A stretch of 20,081 nucleotides of DNA from the IMG/VR virus record IMGVR_UViG_3300010885_033898, positions 1 to 20,081 of that record. One strand, given 5' to 3'. The notes below the pieces were generated by a model. The model searched no databases, was not told the origin of the DNA, and saw only the letters and a list, made by a program, of their open reading frames with translations. Below, in pieces: positions 15,054 through 20,081 of this stretch (its first letter is position 1; the number at the start of each line of letters is the position of its first letter). Source of the DNA: a virus. Position numbers and translations under genes: made by a program.

Positions 15054-16485
15054 ACCAAACTATAACTACGATGTACAGGTATTATATATCGAAATGTTCC
15101 TGTCAGATGCAGAAACATTTGCTCGCTGTCAAAATATATTTGACCCGCAAAACTTTGATCAACGATTACATGATACTGCGGAATTTATTAATAACTACGT
15201 AGAAAAATATATGGTCCTGCCTTCTGTGGAAATTGTTAATGCAGAATGTAGTAGAGAACTAAAACCTATTACATTGCCACAGGAAAACTACGAATGGCTC
15301 ATGGACGAATTTGAACGCTTTAGTAGACATAAAGCATTGGAACGTGCCATTATACAGAGTGCCGATCTTCTTGAAAAAGGAGACTACGGCCCAGTGGAAA
15401 AATTGGTTAAAGATGCTATACAAATATCATTGAACAAAGATATGGGCACAGATTATTTTGAAGACCCTAGAGCACGATTAGAAGCATTGAAAAACTCAAA
15501 TGGACAAATATCTACAGGTTGGCCCAGCATTGATAAGAAATTGTACGGTGGCTTTAATCGAGGTGAACTTAATATATTCTGTGCAGGGTCAGGCGGTGGT
15601 AAATCATTATTCCTCGCTAACTTGGGTGTGAACTGGGCATTGCAAGGTTTGAACGTATTATATCTAACTTTTGAATTGGCAGAGAATTTGGTGTCAATGA
15701 GATTGGATTCTATGATGACTGGAATTGGTACTAGAGAGATATTTAAAAATATTGACGATGTTGAACTTAGAGTTAAACTTTTGGAAAAAAAGGCGGGAAG
15801 TATACAGATCAAGTATATGCCCAGCGGTAAAAATTGTAACGATATTCGAGCCTATTTGAAGGAATATCAGGTCAAAAAAGGCCTAAAACCAGACGTAATT
15901 TTAATAGATTACTTGGATTTAATGATGCCACTAAGTGTGAAGGTGTCGCCCAGCGATCTGTTTGTTAAAGACAAATATGTGAGTGAAGAGATCCGTAATT
16001 TGGCCATGGAAACAAAAGCAATTTGTGTAACAGCTAGTCAATTAAATCGTTCAGCAGTTGAGGAAATTGAATTTGATCACAGCCATATTTCAGGAGGATT
16101 GAGTAAGATTATGACAGCAGATAACGTCATAGGTATCTTTACTAGTCGTGCTATGAAGGAACGTGGTAGATATCAAATTCAATTTATGAAAACACGTTCA
16201 AGTAGTGGTGTGGGTCAAAAATTAGATTTAGAATTTAACTTAGATACACTTAGAATTACAGATCTAGGCGAAGAAGAATCACAATCATTGGGACAAACTA
16301 CTGGCAATGGAAATAGTGTATACGCTAATTTAAAGAAAACTAGTACAGTTACACCCACAAATACAGATCCCGAAACCGGCGAAATAGATATTAGAAATGG
16401 AACTAATGCACCTAAAGTCCGAGCAGATGTTGGAGGTGCTAGAATTAAAGCACTATTGGCTGGATTGAATTCTGAAAAAGATTAA
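15046..16485 (+). CDS. 41: Replicative DNA helicase (gp41-like, DnaB type)
   Basis: This hexameric helicase opens the fork for the polymerase and binds the primase. Motifs of the DnaB/RecA-like core are clear: STGWPSIDKKLYGGFNRGEL before Walker A AGSGGGKS at residues 180-187, the FELAE segment (209-213), Walker B VILIDYLDLM at 284-293, the TASQLNRS motif, SGGLSKIMTADNVIGI, and the FMKTRSSSGVG segment with an arginine finger candidate. Residues 1-140 form the helical N-terminal domain. At 479 residues it is near T4 gp41 (475). The stop overlaps by 2-3 nt the stop of the converging YqgE-family gene. Confidence 0.96.
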   Translation: MNKPNYNYDVQVLYIEMFLSDAETFARCQNIFDPQNFDQRLHDTAEFINNYVEKYMVLPSVEIVNAECSRELKPITLPQENYEWLMDEFERFSRHKALERAIIQSADLLEKGDYGPVEKLVKDAIQISLNKDMGTDYFEDPRARLEALKNSNGQISTGWPSIDKKLYGGFNRGELNIFCAGSGGGKSLFLANLGVNWALQGLNVLYLTFELAENLVSMRLDSMMTGIGTREIFKNIDDVELRVKLLEKKAGSIQIKYMPSGKNCNDIRAYLKEYQVKKGLKPDVILIDYLDLMMPLSVKVSPSDLFVKDKYVSEEIRNLAMETKAICVTASQLNRSAVEEIEFDHSHISGGLSKIMTADNVIGIFTSRAMKERGRYQIQFMKTRSSSGVGQKLDLEFNLDTLRITDLGEEESQSLGQTTGNGNSVYANLKKTSTVTPTNTDPETGEIDIRNGTNAPKVRADVGGARIKALLAGLNSEKD

Positions 16486-16501
16486 AACCACTCTTTAGTG
16501 G
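16481..16501 (-). terminator. Weak terminator-like hairpin at the end of the minus-strand YqgE-family gene
   Basis: On the minus strand CCACT-AAAG-AGTGG (16501-16488) is followed by TTTTAATCTTTTT. The stem is only 5 bp and lies inside the last codons, so termination would be modest. No comparable signal is seen for the plus-strand gp41 transcript. Confidence 0.4.
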
Positions 16502-17066
16502 CATCACTGGCAGCTTCTGAAATAGCATTCTGCCATTGAAAACTTTCTTCAAACTCAAAAACATTTTCTATTGTTGCAGGTACACTTAACCAACGATGTT
16601 CGGGCAACCACGGCGGTATCCCCGCCATTTCCCCCTCTAATTGCCCGGGACCCCACGCACACATACCTATGGCTACACGATAATGCTCGGGGCCTTGATT
16701 GTTAGCTATGGCAGCTAAAATACTGAGATCACTGGTCACTCCTATTCCACAGAGATAATCCCCTCGAACAATCTGTGTACCTGAACTAAACCAATCCATG
16801 CTATGTATTACATGAATCTTATTGGTTTCTACAGGACCACCTACATATAATGGTTCGGGTTGATCTGCTGAATATTCTATACCCGCTTGATTCATTATTA
16901 CTTCTAATCCGCTTTCTAATTTGTTGAACACTCGATTGGTAATTACTCCCCATGCACCTTGATTTGTATGGGCTATTACTAATATCGTGCTACGGGCAAA
17001 GAAATTAGTAACACATTTGGGCTGTGCTATTAATATCTGTCCTTGATATGTGGTTCTTCCTGTCAT
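16482..17066 (-). CDS. yqgE: YqgE/AlgH family protein (UPF0301), phage-encoded
   Basis: The 194-residue product has the full family signature. GQILIAQPKCVTNFFARSTILVIAH matches the GxLLIAxPxxxDxxFxRSVVLLxxH start. GAWGVITNR (38-45) matches GAxGLVINR. YVGGPVE (74-80), HVIHSMDW (85-92), GVTSDLSILAAI (109-120) and AIGMCAWGPGQLEGEM (132-147) with WL also match. Length is normal for the family, which in bacteria is a conserved cytoplasmic protein with no settled biochemical role. A phage-borne copy is unusual in my experience. It is alone on the minus strand between gp41 and a nucleotidyltransferase, with a late-like promoter 5 nt before its ATG and no Shine-Dalgarno. C18, C106 and C136 are present, but no pattern points to a cofactor. 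Confidence 0.92.
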   Translation of the reverse strand: MTGRTTYQGQILIAQPKCVTNFFARSTILVIAHTNQGAWGVITNRVFNKLESGLEVIMNQAGIEYSADQPEPLYVGGPVETNKIHVIHSMDWFSSGTQIVRGDYLCGIGVTSDLSILAAIANNQGPEHYRVAIGMCAWGPGQLEGEMAGIPPWLPEHRWLSVPATIENVFEFEESFQWQNAISEAASDATKEWF

Positions 17067-17071
17067 GCTAG

Positions 17072-17079
17072 TATTTACT
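17072..17079 (-). promoter_or_regulatory. T4-late-like promoter for the YqgE-family gene (AGTAAATA, 5 nt before ATG)
   Basis: On the minus strand AGTAAATA is followed by CTAGC and the ATG at 17066-17064. With T4 geometry, +1 is the A of the ATG. It lies back to back with the plus-strand motif at 17081-17088 in a 29-nt intergenic gap, with a single base (17080) between the two octamers. Confidence 0.68.
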
Positions 17080-17080
17080 C

Positions 17081-17088
17081 GATAAATA
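17081..17088 (+). promoter_or_regulatory. T4-late-like promoter for the nucleotidyltransferase gene (GATAAATA, 7 nt before ATG)
   Basis: GATAAATA ends at 17088, and the ATG is at 17096 after a 7-nt spacer (ACTGATC). The predicted +1 is 2 nt upstream of the start codon. There is no space for a Shine-Dalgarno sequence. Confidence 0.62.
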
Positions 17089-17095
17089 ACTGATC

Positions 17096-17785
17096 ATGCG
17101 AGCCTCTGAACTAGTACCAGGTGTGATCCTGCACACCGAATTAAACCCTAAACTTTGGACTTTAACTAATAAATTAACGCCCAAGGTCCGTGCGGCATTA
17201 TTGAAAATCGCTATTAAATTCCACAAGTTTCTTGAGGTTCCTGTACAGGTCAAAGATGTGATCATCACCGGTAGTCAGGCTAATTACAGCTATACAGATA
17301 AAAGCGACTTGGATCTACATCTGATCATAGACTATAACCGGGTGCAATGCGATCAACCTGTTGACGAATTGTTCGATACTAAACGTAGCTTATGGAAACT
17401 TAAACATAATATTAATATCCACGATATACCTGTGGAACTATATGTAGAAGATCTTAATAAACCAGTTACAGGTAGCAGTTATAGCATAATCTTAGATCAA
17501 TGGATTAATCATCCCCAACGGCATGCAGAACATCTGCCCGGAGGCGTTGACGGCGTTACTAATGCTTGGATTAGTGTGATTAATAACGCTATTGCACAGG
17601 ACAAAATTAAAGAACTCTATATGGTTAGAGATCTAATTAAAAATTATCGAAGATTGGGCCTTAAACAACAAGGTGAATTTGGTAGAGCTAATATTGTGTT
17701 TAAAACTTTGAGAAATAATGGCAAAATTAATCAACTGATGAAAGCTATTACAGATGCTGAAGATCAAAGTTTGAGTCTTGACTAA
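17096..17785 (+). CDS. Nucleotidyltransferase-fold protein (polymerase beta superfamily)
   Basis: Residues 55-78 carry the nucleotidyltransferase signature: VIITGSQANYSYTDKSDLDLHLI, with G59-S60 and the metal-binding pair D71 and D73. A third acidic position is plausible in VELYVED near residue 112. The N-terminal ELNPKLWTLTNKLTPKVRAALLKIAIKFHKFL helix and the C-terminal helical region are characteristic of a protein common in marine T4-like phages as I remember them. The substrate is unknown; nucleotide addition to RNA or protein are both possible. At 229 residues it is complete. It is preceded by a late-like promoter, and the nucleotidase gene follows after 27 nt with a promoter of its own that begins inside this gene's last codons. 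Confidence 0.88.
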   Translation: MRASELVPGVILHTELNPKLWTLTNKLTPKVRAALLKIAIKFHKFLEVPVQVKDVIITGSQANYSYTDKSDLDLHLIIDYNRVQCDQPVDELFDTKRSLWKLKHNINIHDIPVELYVEDLNKPVTGSSYSIILDQWINHPQRHAEHLPGGVDGVTNAWISVINNAIAQDKIKELYMVRDLIKNYRRLGLKQQGEFGRANIVFKTLRNNGKINQLMKAITDAEDQSLSLD

Positions 17786-17806
17786 TTAACTACTTTACTA
17801 TATACT
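17778..17806 (+). promoter_or_regulatory. Sigma70-type promoter, 6 nt before ATG of the nucleotidase gene
   Basis: TTGACT (17778-17783), a 17-bp spacer and TATACT (17801-17806) are followed after six bases by the ATG at 17813. Hexamers, spacer and distance to the ATG match those of the promoter at 6884-6912, with one base different in the -10 box. The -35 box overlaps the stop codon region of the nucleotidyltransferase gene. Confidence 0.75.
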
Positions 17807-17812
17807 GATAGT

Positions 17813-18310
17813 ATGACAACAATTTATTTAGATATGGACGACGTGGTTGCAGATTGGCATGCAGCCGCTGAACAATTCCTTAAAATGCGCTGGAGTAAAG
17901 ATAACGAACGTATCCCACAACAAGATTGGGATCGTATTAAAAAGGATAGTAGGTTTTATAGAAACTTACCACTTAAACCCGGAGCTAACGAACTAGTTGA
18001 ATACTGTCGCAATACAGTGACCGCTGGTCGGGCTGATGGCCTGTTTTTCTTGACTGCTCTACCACACGACTATTCCATGCCTTGGGCCGCACAGGACAAA
18101 GTATGGTGGGCTAACGACTACTTCCCGAATATACCAGTTTTCTTTGGCCCATTTAGTCACGATAAACAAAGACATTGCCAACCCGGAGATATACTTATAG
18201 ACGATAGAACTAGTAATTGTACAGAATGGCAGATTAAAGGTGGCTTGGCACATATCTATCGTAATTGGCCAGATTGTCAACTATGGTTGAACACTATTAT
18301 CCCCACTTGA
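17813..18310 (+). CDS. 5'(3')-deoxyribonucleotidase-like HAD phosphatase
   Basis: The 165-residue product has the NT5C-type HAD pattern: motif I YLDMDDVVADW with nucleophile D7 and acid D9, motif II threonine in FFLTALP near residue 80, K100-type region AQDKVWWANDYF, and motif IV GDILIDDRTSNCTEW with the two metal-binding aspartates. This family removes the phosphate from dNMPs and would adjust nucleotide pools during infection; a host-style early promoter fits that. The last 14 nt overlap the end of the converging 83-residue gene. Confidence 0.92.
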   Translation: MTTIYLDMDDVVADWHAAAEQFLKMRWSKDNERIPQQDWDRIKKDSRFYRNLPLKPGANELVEYCRNTVTAGRADGLFFLTALPHDYSMPWAAQDKVWWANDYFPNIPVFFGPFSHDKQRHCQPGDILIDDRTSNCTEWQIKGGLAHIYRNWPDCQLWLNTIIPT

Positions 18311-18548
18311 GTAAGAACAACGTGGTGTCACGCTCACGAAGAAAACTTACACTACAATAACTACTTTGATGTAAGGTCCACATACTCCAGGTCCACGCTA
18401 CATAATGCGGACCTATACTACTGGCTAACCAGGACTCCACTAGATCTACACTGGCGACCCAATCCGCTTGCCCATTGTATTCTATTACTGGCCACGGTGC
18501 TATTGCCCTATACGGCAATTCTGGATATTTGTCCCATAACATGCGCAT
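18297..18548 (-). CDS. Small tryptophan-rich hypothetical protein
   Basis: The 83-residue product is not recognised. It is rich in Trp and Tyr (MLWDKYPELPYRAIAPWPVIEYNGQ at the start, HYVAWTWSMWTLHQ in the middle) and ends in FLLKWG. There is no clear membrane segment or metal motif. It is called a gene because GTAAATA lies 6 nt before its ATG, the same arrangement as six other genes here, and because it fills the space up to the nucleotidase end with only a 14-nt convergent overlap. A second ATG two codons in is equally close. Confidence 0.72.
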   Translation of the reverse strand: MRMLWDKYPELPYRAIAPWPVIEYNGQADWVASVDLVESWLASSIGPHYVAWTWSMWTLHQSSYCSVSFLRERDTTLFLLKWG

Positions 18549-18554
18549 GACAGA

Positions 18555-18562
18555 TATTTACC
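18555..18562 (-). promoter_or_regulatory. T4-late-like promoter for the 83-residue gene (GGTAAATA, 6 nt before ATG)
   Basis: On the minus strand GGTAAATA is followed by TCTGTC and the ATG at 18548-18546. The predicted +1 is one base before the start codon. Confidence 0.6.
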
Positions 18563-18736
18563 ACTGCTAGATCAGCACTAGAGAGCCAAACCCCAGAGGG
18601 GCAGCGCAAAAATTTTTTTCAAAACATATTAACTGCTAACTTAATTTGACTCTGTCTACTATCCCGGCAATTAATTGATTACTCTGCATATTGGCTGTAT
18701 GACTGTTTCTAAAATCTCTATGCATTGACACTGTTG
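18563..18736. other. Intergenic stretch between divergent genes; no gene seen
   Basis: No convincing open frame or tRNA was found here. A short CCCC-AGA-GGGG hairpin (around 18592-18602) is followed a few bases on by AAAAATTTTTTT, which could act as a weak terminator on either strand. A TTGACT at 18646-18651 and a TTGACA at 18725-18730 have no matching -10 box at the proper distance. Confidence 0.5.
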
Positions 18737-18744
18737 AATAAATA
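18737..18744 (+). promoter_or_regulatory. T4-late-like promoter for the HNH gene (AATAAATA, 6 nt before ATG)
   Basis: AATAAATA ends at 18744; the ATG follows at 18751 after TTTTCC. The predicted +1 is one base before the start codon, and no Shine-Dalgarno is present. Confidence 0.62.
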
Positions 18745-18750
18745 TTTTCC

Positions 18751-19017
18751 ATGCTGAAACAACGTATACCCACTAACTTACGTCGAAGAGTGATAGATAG
18801 AGATGGCCTACATTGTGTCTACTGTGACGAAGATCTGACCAACAGCGAAATACATATGGATCACGTTATTCCGGAATCCCGGGGTGGAGAAACAACTTTT
18901 AAAAATCTACAGGTCACTTGCCGTAAATGTAATTTGGCTAAAGGGGTGCTTAGTGAAGAAGAATTTACAGAACAACTACGTATTAGAGCTCGTAATATTT
19001 TAGCTAGATTGGGGTAA
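18751..19017 (+). CDS. Small HNH endonuclease
   Basis: The 88-residue product is a compact HNH nuclease: a basic N-terminus, a zinc knuckle C22-x2-C25, the catalytic DHVIP (D37, H38), SRGGETTFKNLQ with N52, the second knuckle C57-x2-C60, N61, and K64 in NLAKG. Such minimal HNH proteins act in DNA packaging next to terminases or as free-standing homing enzymes. Here the gene is far from terL within the window (in coordinates) and borders a structured non-coding region, so a homing-type or host-DNA-cutting role is at least as likely as a packaging role. It is probably expressed late. Confidence 0.93.
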   Translation: MLKQRIPTNLRRRVIDRDGLHCVYCDEDLTNSEIHMDHVIPESRGGETTFKNLQVTCRKCNLAKGVLSEEEFTEQLRIRARNILARLG

Positions 19018-19303
19018 GAACGCAAACAGGTGTAGGTGGGGAATTGGGCTGTTGACCTGCACTATGAGAAACAGCGAAAACCATAGTGATTAGCATCCTT
19101 CCCGGCACTGTTGACTCACCTACTGAATATTTAAGTGAGGGACCGGCCTATATACAACCCTAAAAAATTGCTACGCAAAATTTTAAGGCCACGGAGATCT
19201 CGGGTGGTGGTGATCTAGTCTAACAGGTGGTTGGTTTTGCTTGCTGTTGCTGTGTTTGCGCTTTGCGGTTTGTAAGAGCACCTCCTGGTGCACCGCCACC
19301 ACC
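19018..19303. other. Structured non-coding stretch between convergent genes
   Basis: No supported gene lies here. Visible structure: an outer 9-bp inverted repeat (19032-19040 with 19115-19123, one G-U pair; core GTAGGTG/CACCTAC), an inner perfect 7-bp repeat CACTATG/CATAGTG (19060-19066 with 19082-19088), an 8-bp direct repeat CTGTTGAC (19049-19056 and 19108-19115), a small TTGC-TAC-GCAA hairpin flanked by A/T runs (19061-19084 region offset to 19161-19184), a GCACC-TCCT-GGTGC hairpin (19278-19291), and GGTGGTGG (19204-19211) complementary to CCACCACC (19295-19302). It could hold terminators for both converging transcripts, a small RNA, or a relic of a mobile intron beside the HNH gene. Confidence 0.5.
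19161..19184. terminator. Weak bidirectional terminator-like hairpin between converging genes
   Basis: TTGC-TAC-GCAA (19068-19078 counted as 19168-19178) is flanked by A-runs and T-runs: on the minus strand the short stem is followed by TTTTTT, on the plus strand by AATTTT. The stem is only 4 bp, so strength is doubtful, but the position between the HNH gene and the converging minus-strand operon suits a shared terminator. Confidence 0.35.
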
Positions 19304-19561
19304 TCAGGCCTCCTCGACCTCTCCATCGGCAATAAGTTCAGCATAAACATCATTCAAGTCAGATACGATCTCTGAGATTGAGTGCGCTCTACGGATATCT
19401 TTGCGCCTACGTGCCAAACTGCTACCTTGTTGATAGACAATCCAAACATGTTCTTCGCAATAGCTCTTGTTAGCTATGCTAGTGTTACAGCATATGGGTT
19501 GTAGTCTGTTGTAGTCTGTGCCTATGTATGTACATGTAGGGCTATACTCTGTGTTAGTCAT
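19304..19561 (-). CDS. Small zinc-binding protein with GcrA-like cysteine motif
   Basis: The 85-residue product has C10, then C24-C25, and SYCEEH with C35 and H38, followed by VYQQGSSLARRRKD. The pattern C...(F/I)C(C/G)...YCxxH followed by an Arg-rich stretch resembles the C-terminal zinc motif of GcrA, the alphaproteobacterial cell-cycle transcription regulator, and small marine phage proteins of the same type. The rest is a helical acidic C-terminus (ISEIVSDLNDVYAELIADGEVEEA). Its ATG overlaps the stop of the small membrane protein gene by four bases, making it the last gene of the minus-strand operon. A transcription-modulating role is inference from the GcrA resemblance. Confidence 0.82.
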   Translation of the reverse strand: MTNTEYSPTCTYIGTDYNRLQPICCNTSIANKSYCEEHVWIVYQQGSSLARRRKDIRRAHSISEIVSDLNDVYAELIADGEVEEA

Positions 19562-19800
19562 TGTGTGTTATCCATGTTCTTATCATTAAGTCGTTGTGCT
19601 TCTTCTAGTGCTGCCTTACTGGACTGCCATACAGCCTGTGCTAGGTCAGTAGCATTGCTGTATCCTTCAGCATGAGCCATATGTTCTGCTGTCCAAACTA
19701 GGGCCAGCACACACCAGTAGAGTGGGTCTGTCCAGTGTGTGCCCTGTGCAACGAGCACTAGGCCTAATGTACCGTAGAGCGCCAAGCGTTCTAAGATCAT
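19558..19800 (-). CDS. Small membrane protein with two predicted hydrophobic segments
   Basis: The 80-residue product has hydrophobic stretches at about 5-20 (RLALYGTLGLVLVAQG) and 26-40 (PLYWCVLALVWTAEH), separated by a short THWTD turn, then a soluble helical tail (ATDLAQAVWQSSKAALEEAQRL). This is a helical hairpin in the inner membrane with a cytoplasmic or periplasmic tail. I do not recognise the family. A holin-like role cannot be excluded from topology but nothing else supports it. It is coupled by ATGA overlaps to the genes on both sides. Confidence 0.78.
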   Translation of the reverse strand: MILERLALYGTLGLVLVAQGTHWTDPLYWCVLALVWTAEHMAHAEGYSNATDLAQAVWQSSKAALEEAQRLNDKNMDNTQ

Positions 19801-20081
19801 GTACGCTTCATACAGGTAGTCTTGGCATGACTCTTCCAGTTAGCTGGGAAAGCCTTGCGTAGATCGGCCAACTTGAGTACCATGCGCAGGCTCAGCTCAC
19901 GCAACTTCTCTTGGTTCTCTACTACGAACTCAATCAGCTCGTCCTGTACACAGGGCTCAAACTCGTAGTCAGCCAGCATCTCGTTCTCTTTGACCACCTG
20001 TTGTATGCGCAACATCTTTTCACGTTCTGTGTCCATTTGGAGATCAATATAATGGCAACGTGACTCTAATGCATCCAAGTG
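19797..20081 (-). CDS. C-terminal part of an AAA+ ATPase (N-terminus outside window)
   Basis: The frame is open to the window edge, so only the last 94 residues are seen. They begin HLDALESRCHYIDLQM, which resembles the AAA+ segment with the arginine finger at the subunit interface (SRC motif, as in SRCRVITF of T4 gp44), and continue into a helical lid with a possible sensor-2 arginine in RELSLRMVLKLADL. The ATP-binding half must lie upstream of this gene's visible part, beyond 20081. It could be a gp44-type clamp loader, but the lid sequence does not look like gp44 to me, and a MoxR- or other phage AAA+ protein is as likely. It heads a coupled operon with a membrane protein and a zinc protein. 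Confidence 0.72.
   Translation of the reverse strand, partial: HLDALESRCHYIDLQMDTEREKMLRIQQVVKENEMLADYEFEPCVQDELIEFVVENQEKLRELSLRMVLKLADLRKAFPANWKSHAKTTCMKRT

Noticed and set aside
18646-18736. Host-type promoters at TTGACT (18646) and TTGACA (18725) for the HNH gene
   Set aside because: No acceptable -10 box lies 16-18 bp downstream of either; the AATAAATA motif explains the start better.
19018-19303. tRNA gene
   Set aside because: No T-loop sequence of the GGTTCGAATCC type and no cloverleaf could be traced on either strand here; none was found elsewhere in the window.
1-20081. CRISPR array, insertion sequence or transposase
   Set aside because: No regularly spaced repeats, no terminal inverted repeats with a transposase gene, and no integrase were seen.

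Overview
The window is a segment of a T4-like tailed phage genome (myovirus type, Caudoviricetes), AT-rich and probably marine. Recognisable T4-group core genes are the large terminase (gp17), single-stranded DNA-binding protein (gp32), UvsX recombinase, UvsY mediator, UvsW helicase, gp61 primase and gp41 replicative helicase, with a likely gp62 clamp-loader subunit. Several small proteins resemble conserved hypotheticals of cyanophage/pelagiphage-like relatives as I remember them. The host cannot be fixed; a GcrA-like zinc motif in one small protein hints weakly at an alphaproteobacterium.

Layout. 1-140: the tail of an unknown gene and a strong UUCG-tetraloop terminator. 142-3989: the terminase and a 744-residue protein of unknown role, both expressed from T4-late-like promoters. 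4029-4066: a terminator. 4122-6871: the recombination operon gp32, uvsX, small acidic protein, uvsY. 6884-9610: a sigma70-type promoter, an unrecognised 417-residue protein with faint helicase-like features, then uvsW. 9611-12787: a run of tightly packed small genes including a probable gp62 and, at the end, a 193-residue miniature of the catalytic core of bacterial DNA polymerase III alpha (DnaE). 12768-14057: a divergent pair (minus-strand conserved hypothetical, plus-strand structural protein). 14067-16485: primase and helicase. 16482-18548: a YqgE/AlgH-family protein (minus), a nucleotidyltransferase, a 5'(3')-deoxyribonucleotidase, and a small minus-strand gene. 18549-20081: a visibly more GC-rich accessory end with an HNH endonuclease, a structured non-coding stretch, and a coupled minus-strand operon (AAA+ ATPase tail, small membrane protein, zinc-binding protein).

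Expression logic. Seven genes on both strands carry RTAAATA (the core of the T4 late promoter TATAAATA) only 5-7 nt before the ATG, which puts the predicted transcription start on or within about 2 nt of the start codon. Two others have TTGACT-N17-TATAAT/TATACT exactly 6 nt before the ATG. These genes have no room for a Shine-Dalgarno sequence, whereas most internal operon genes (uvsX, uvsY, uvsW and others) do have one. Leaderless translation of promoter-proximal genes is therefore a strong hypothesis.

The two observations most worth following are the miniature DnaE core in a phage of a group that normally replicates with a family B polymerase, and the leaderless promoter-start arrangement.
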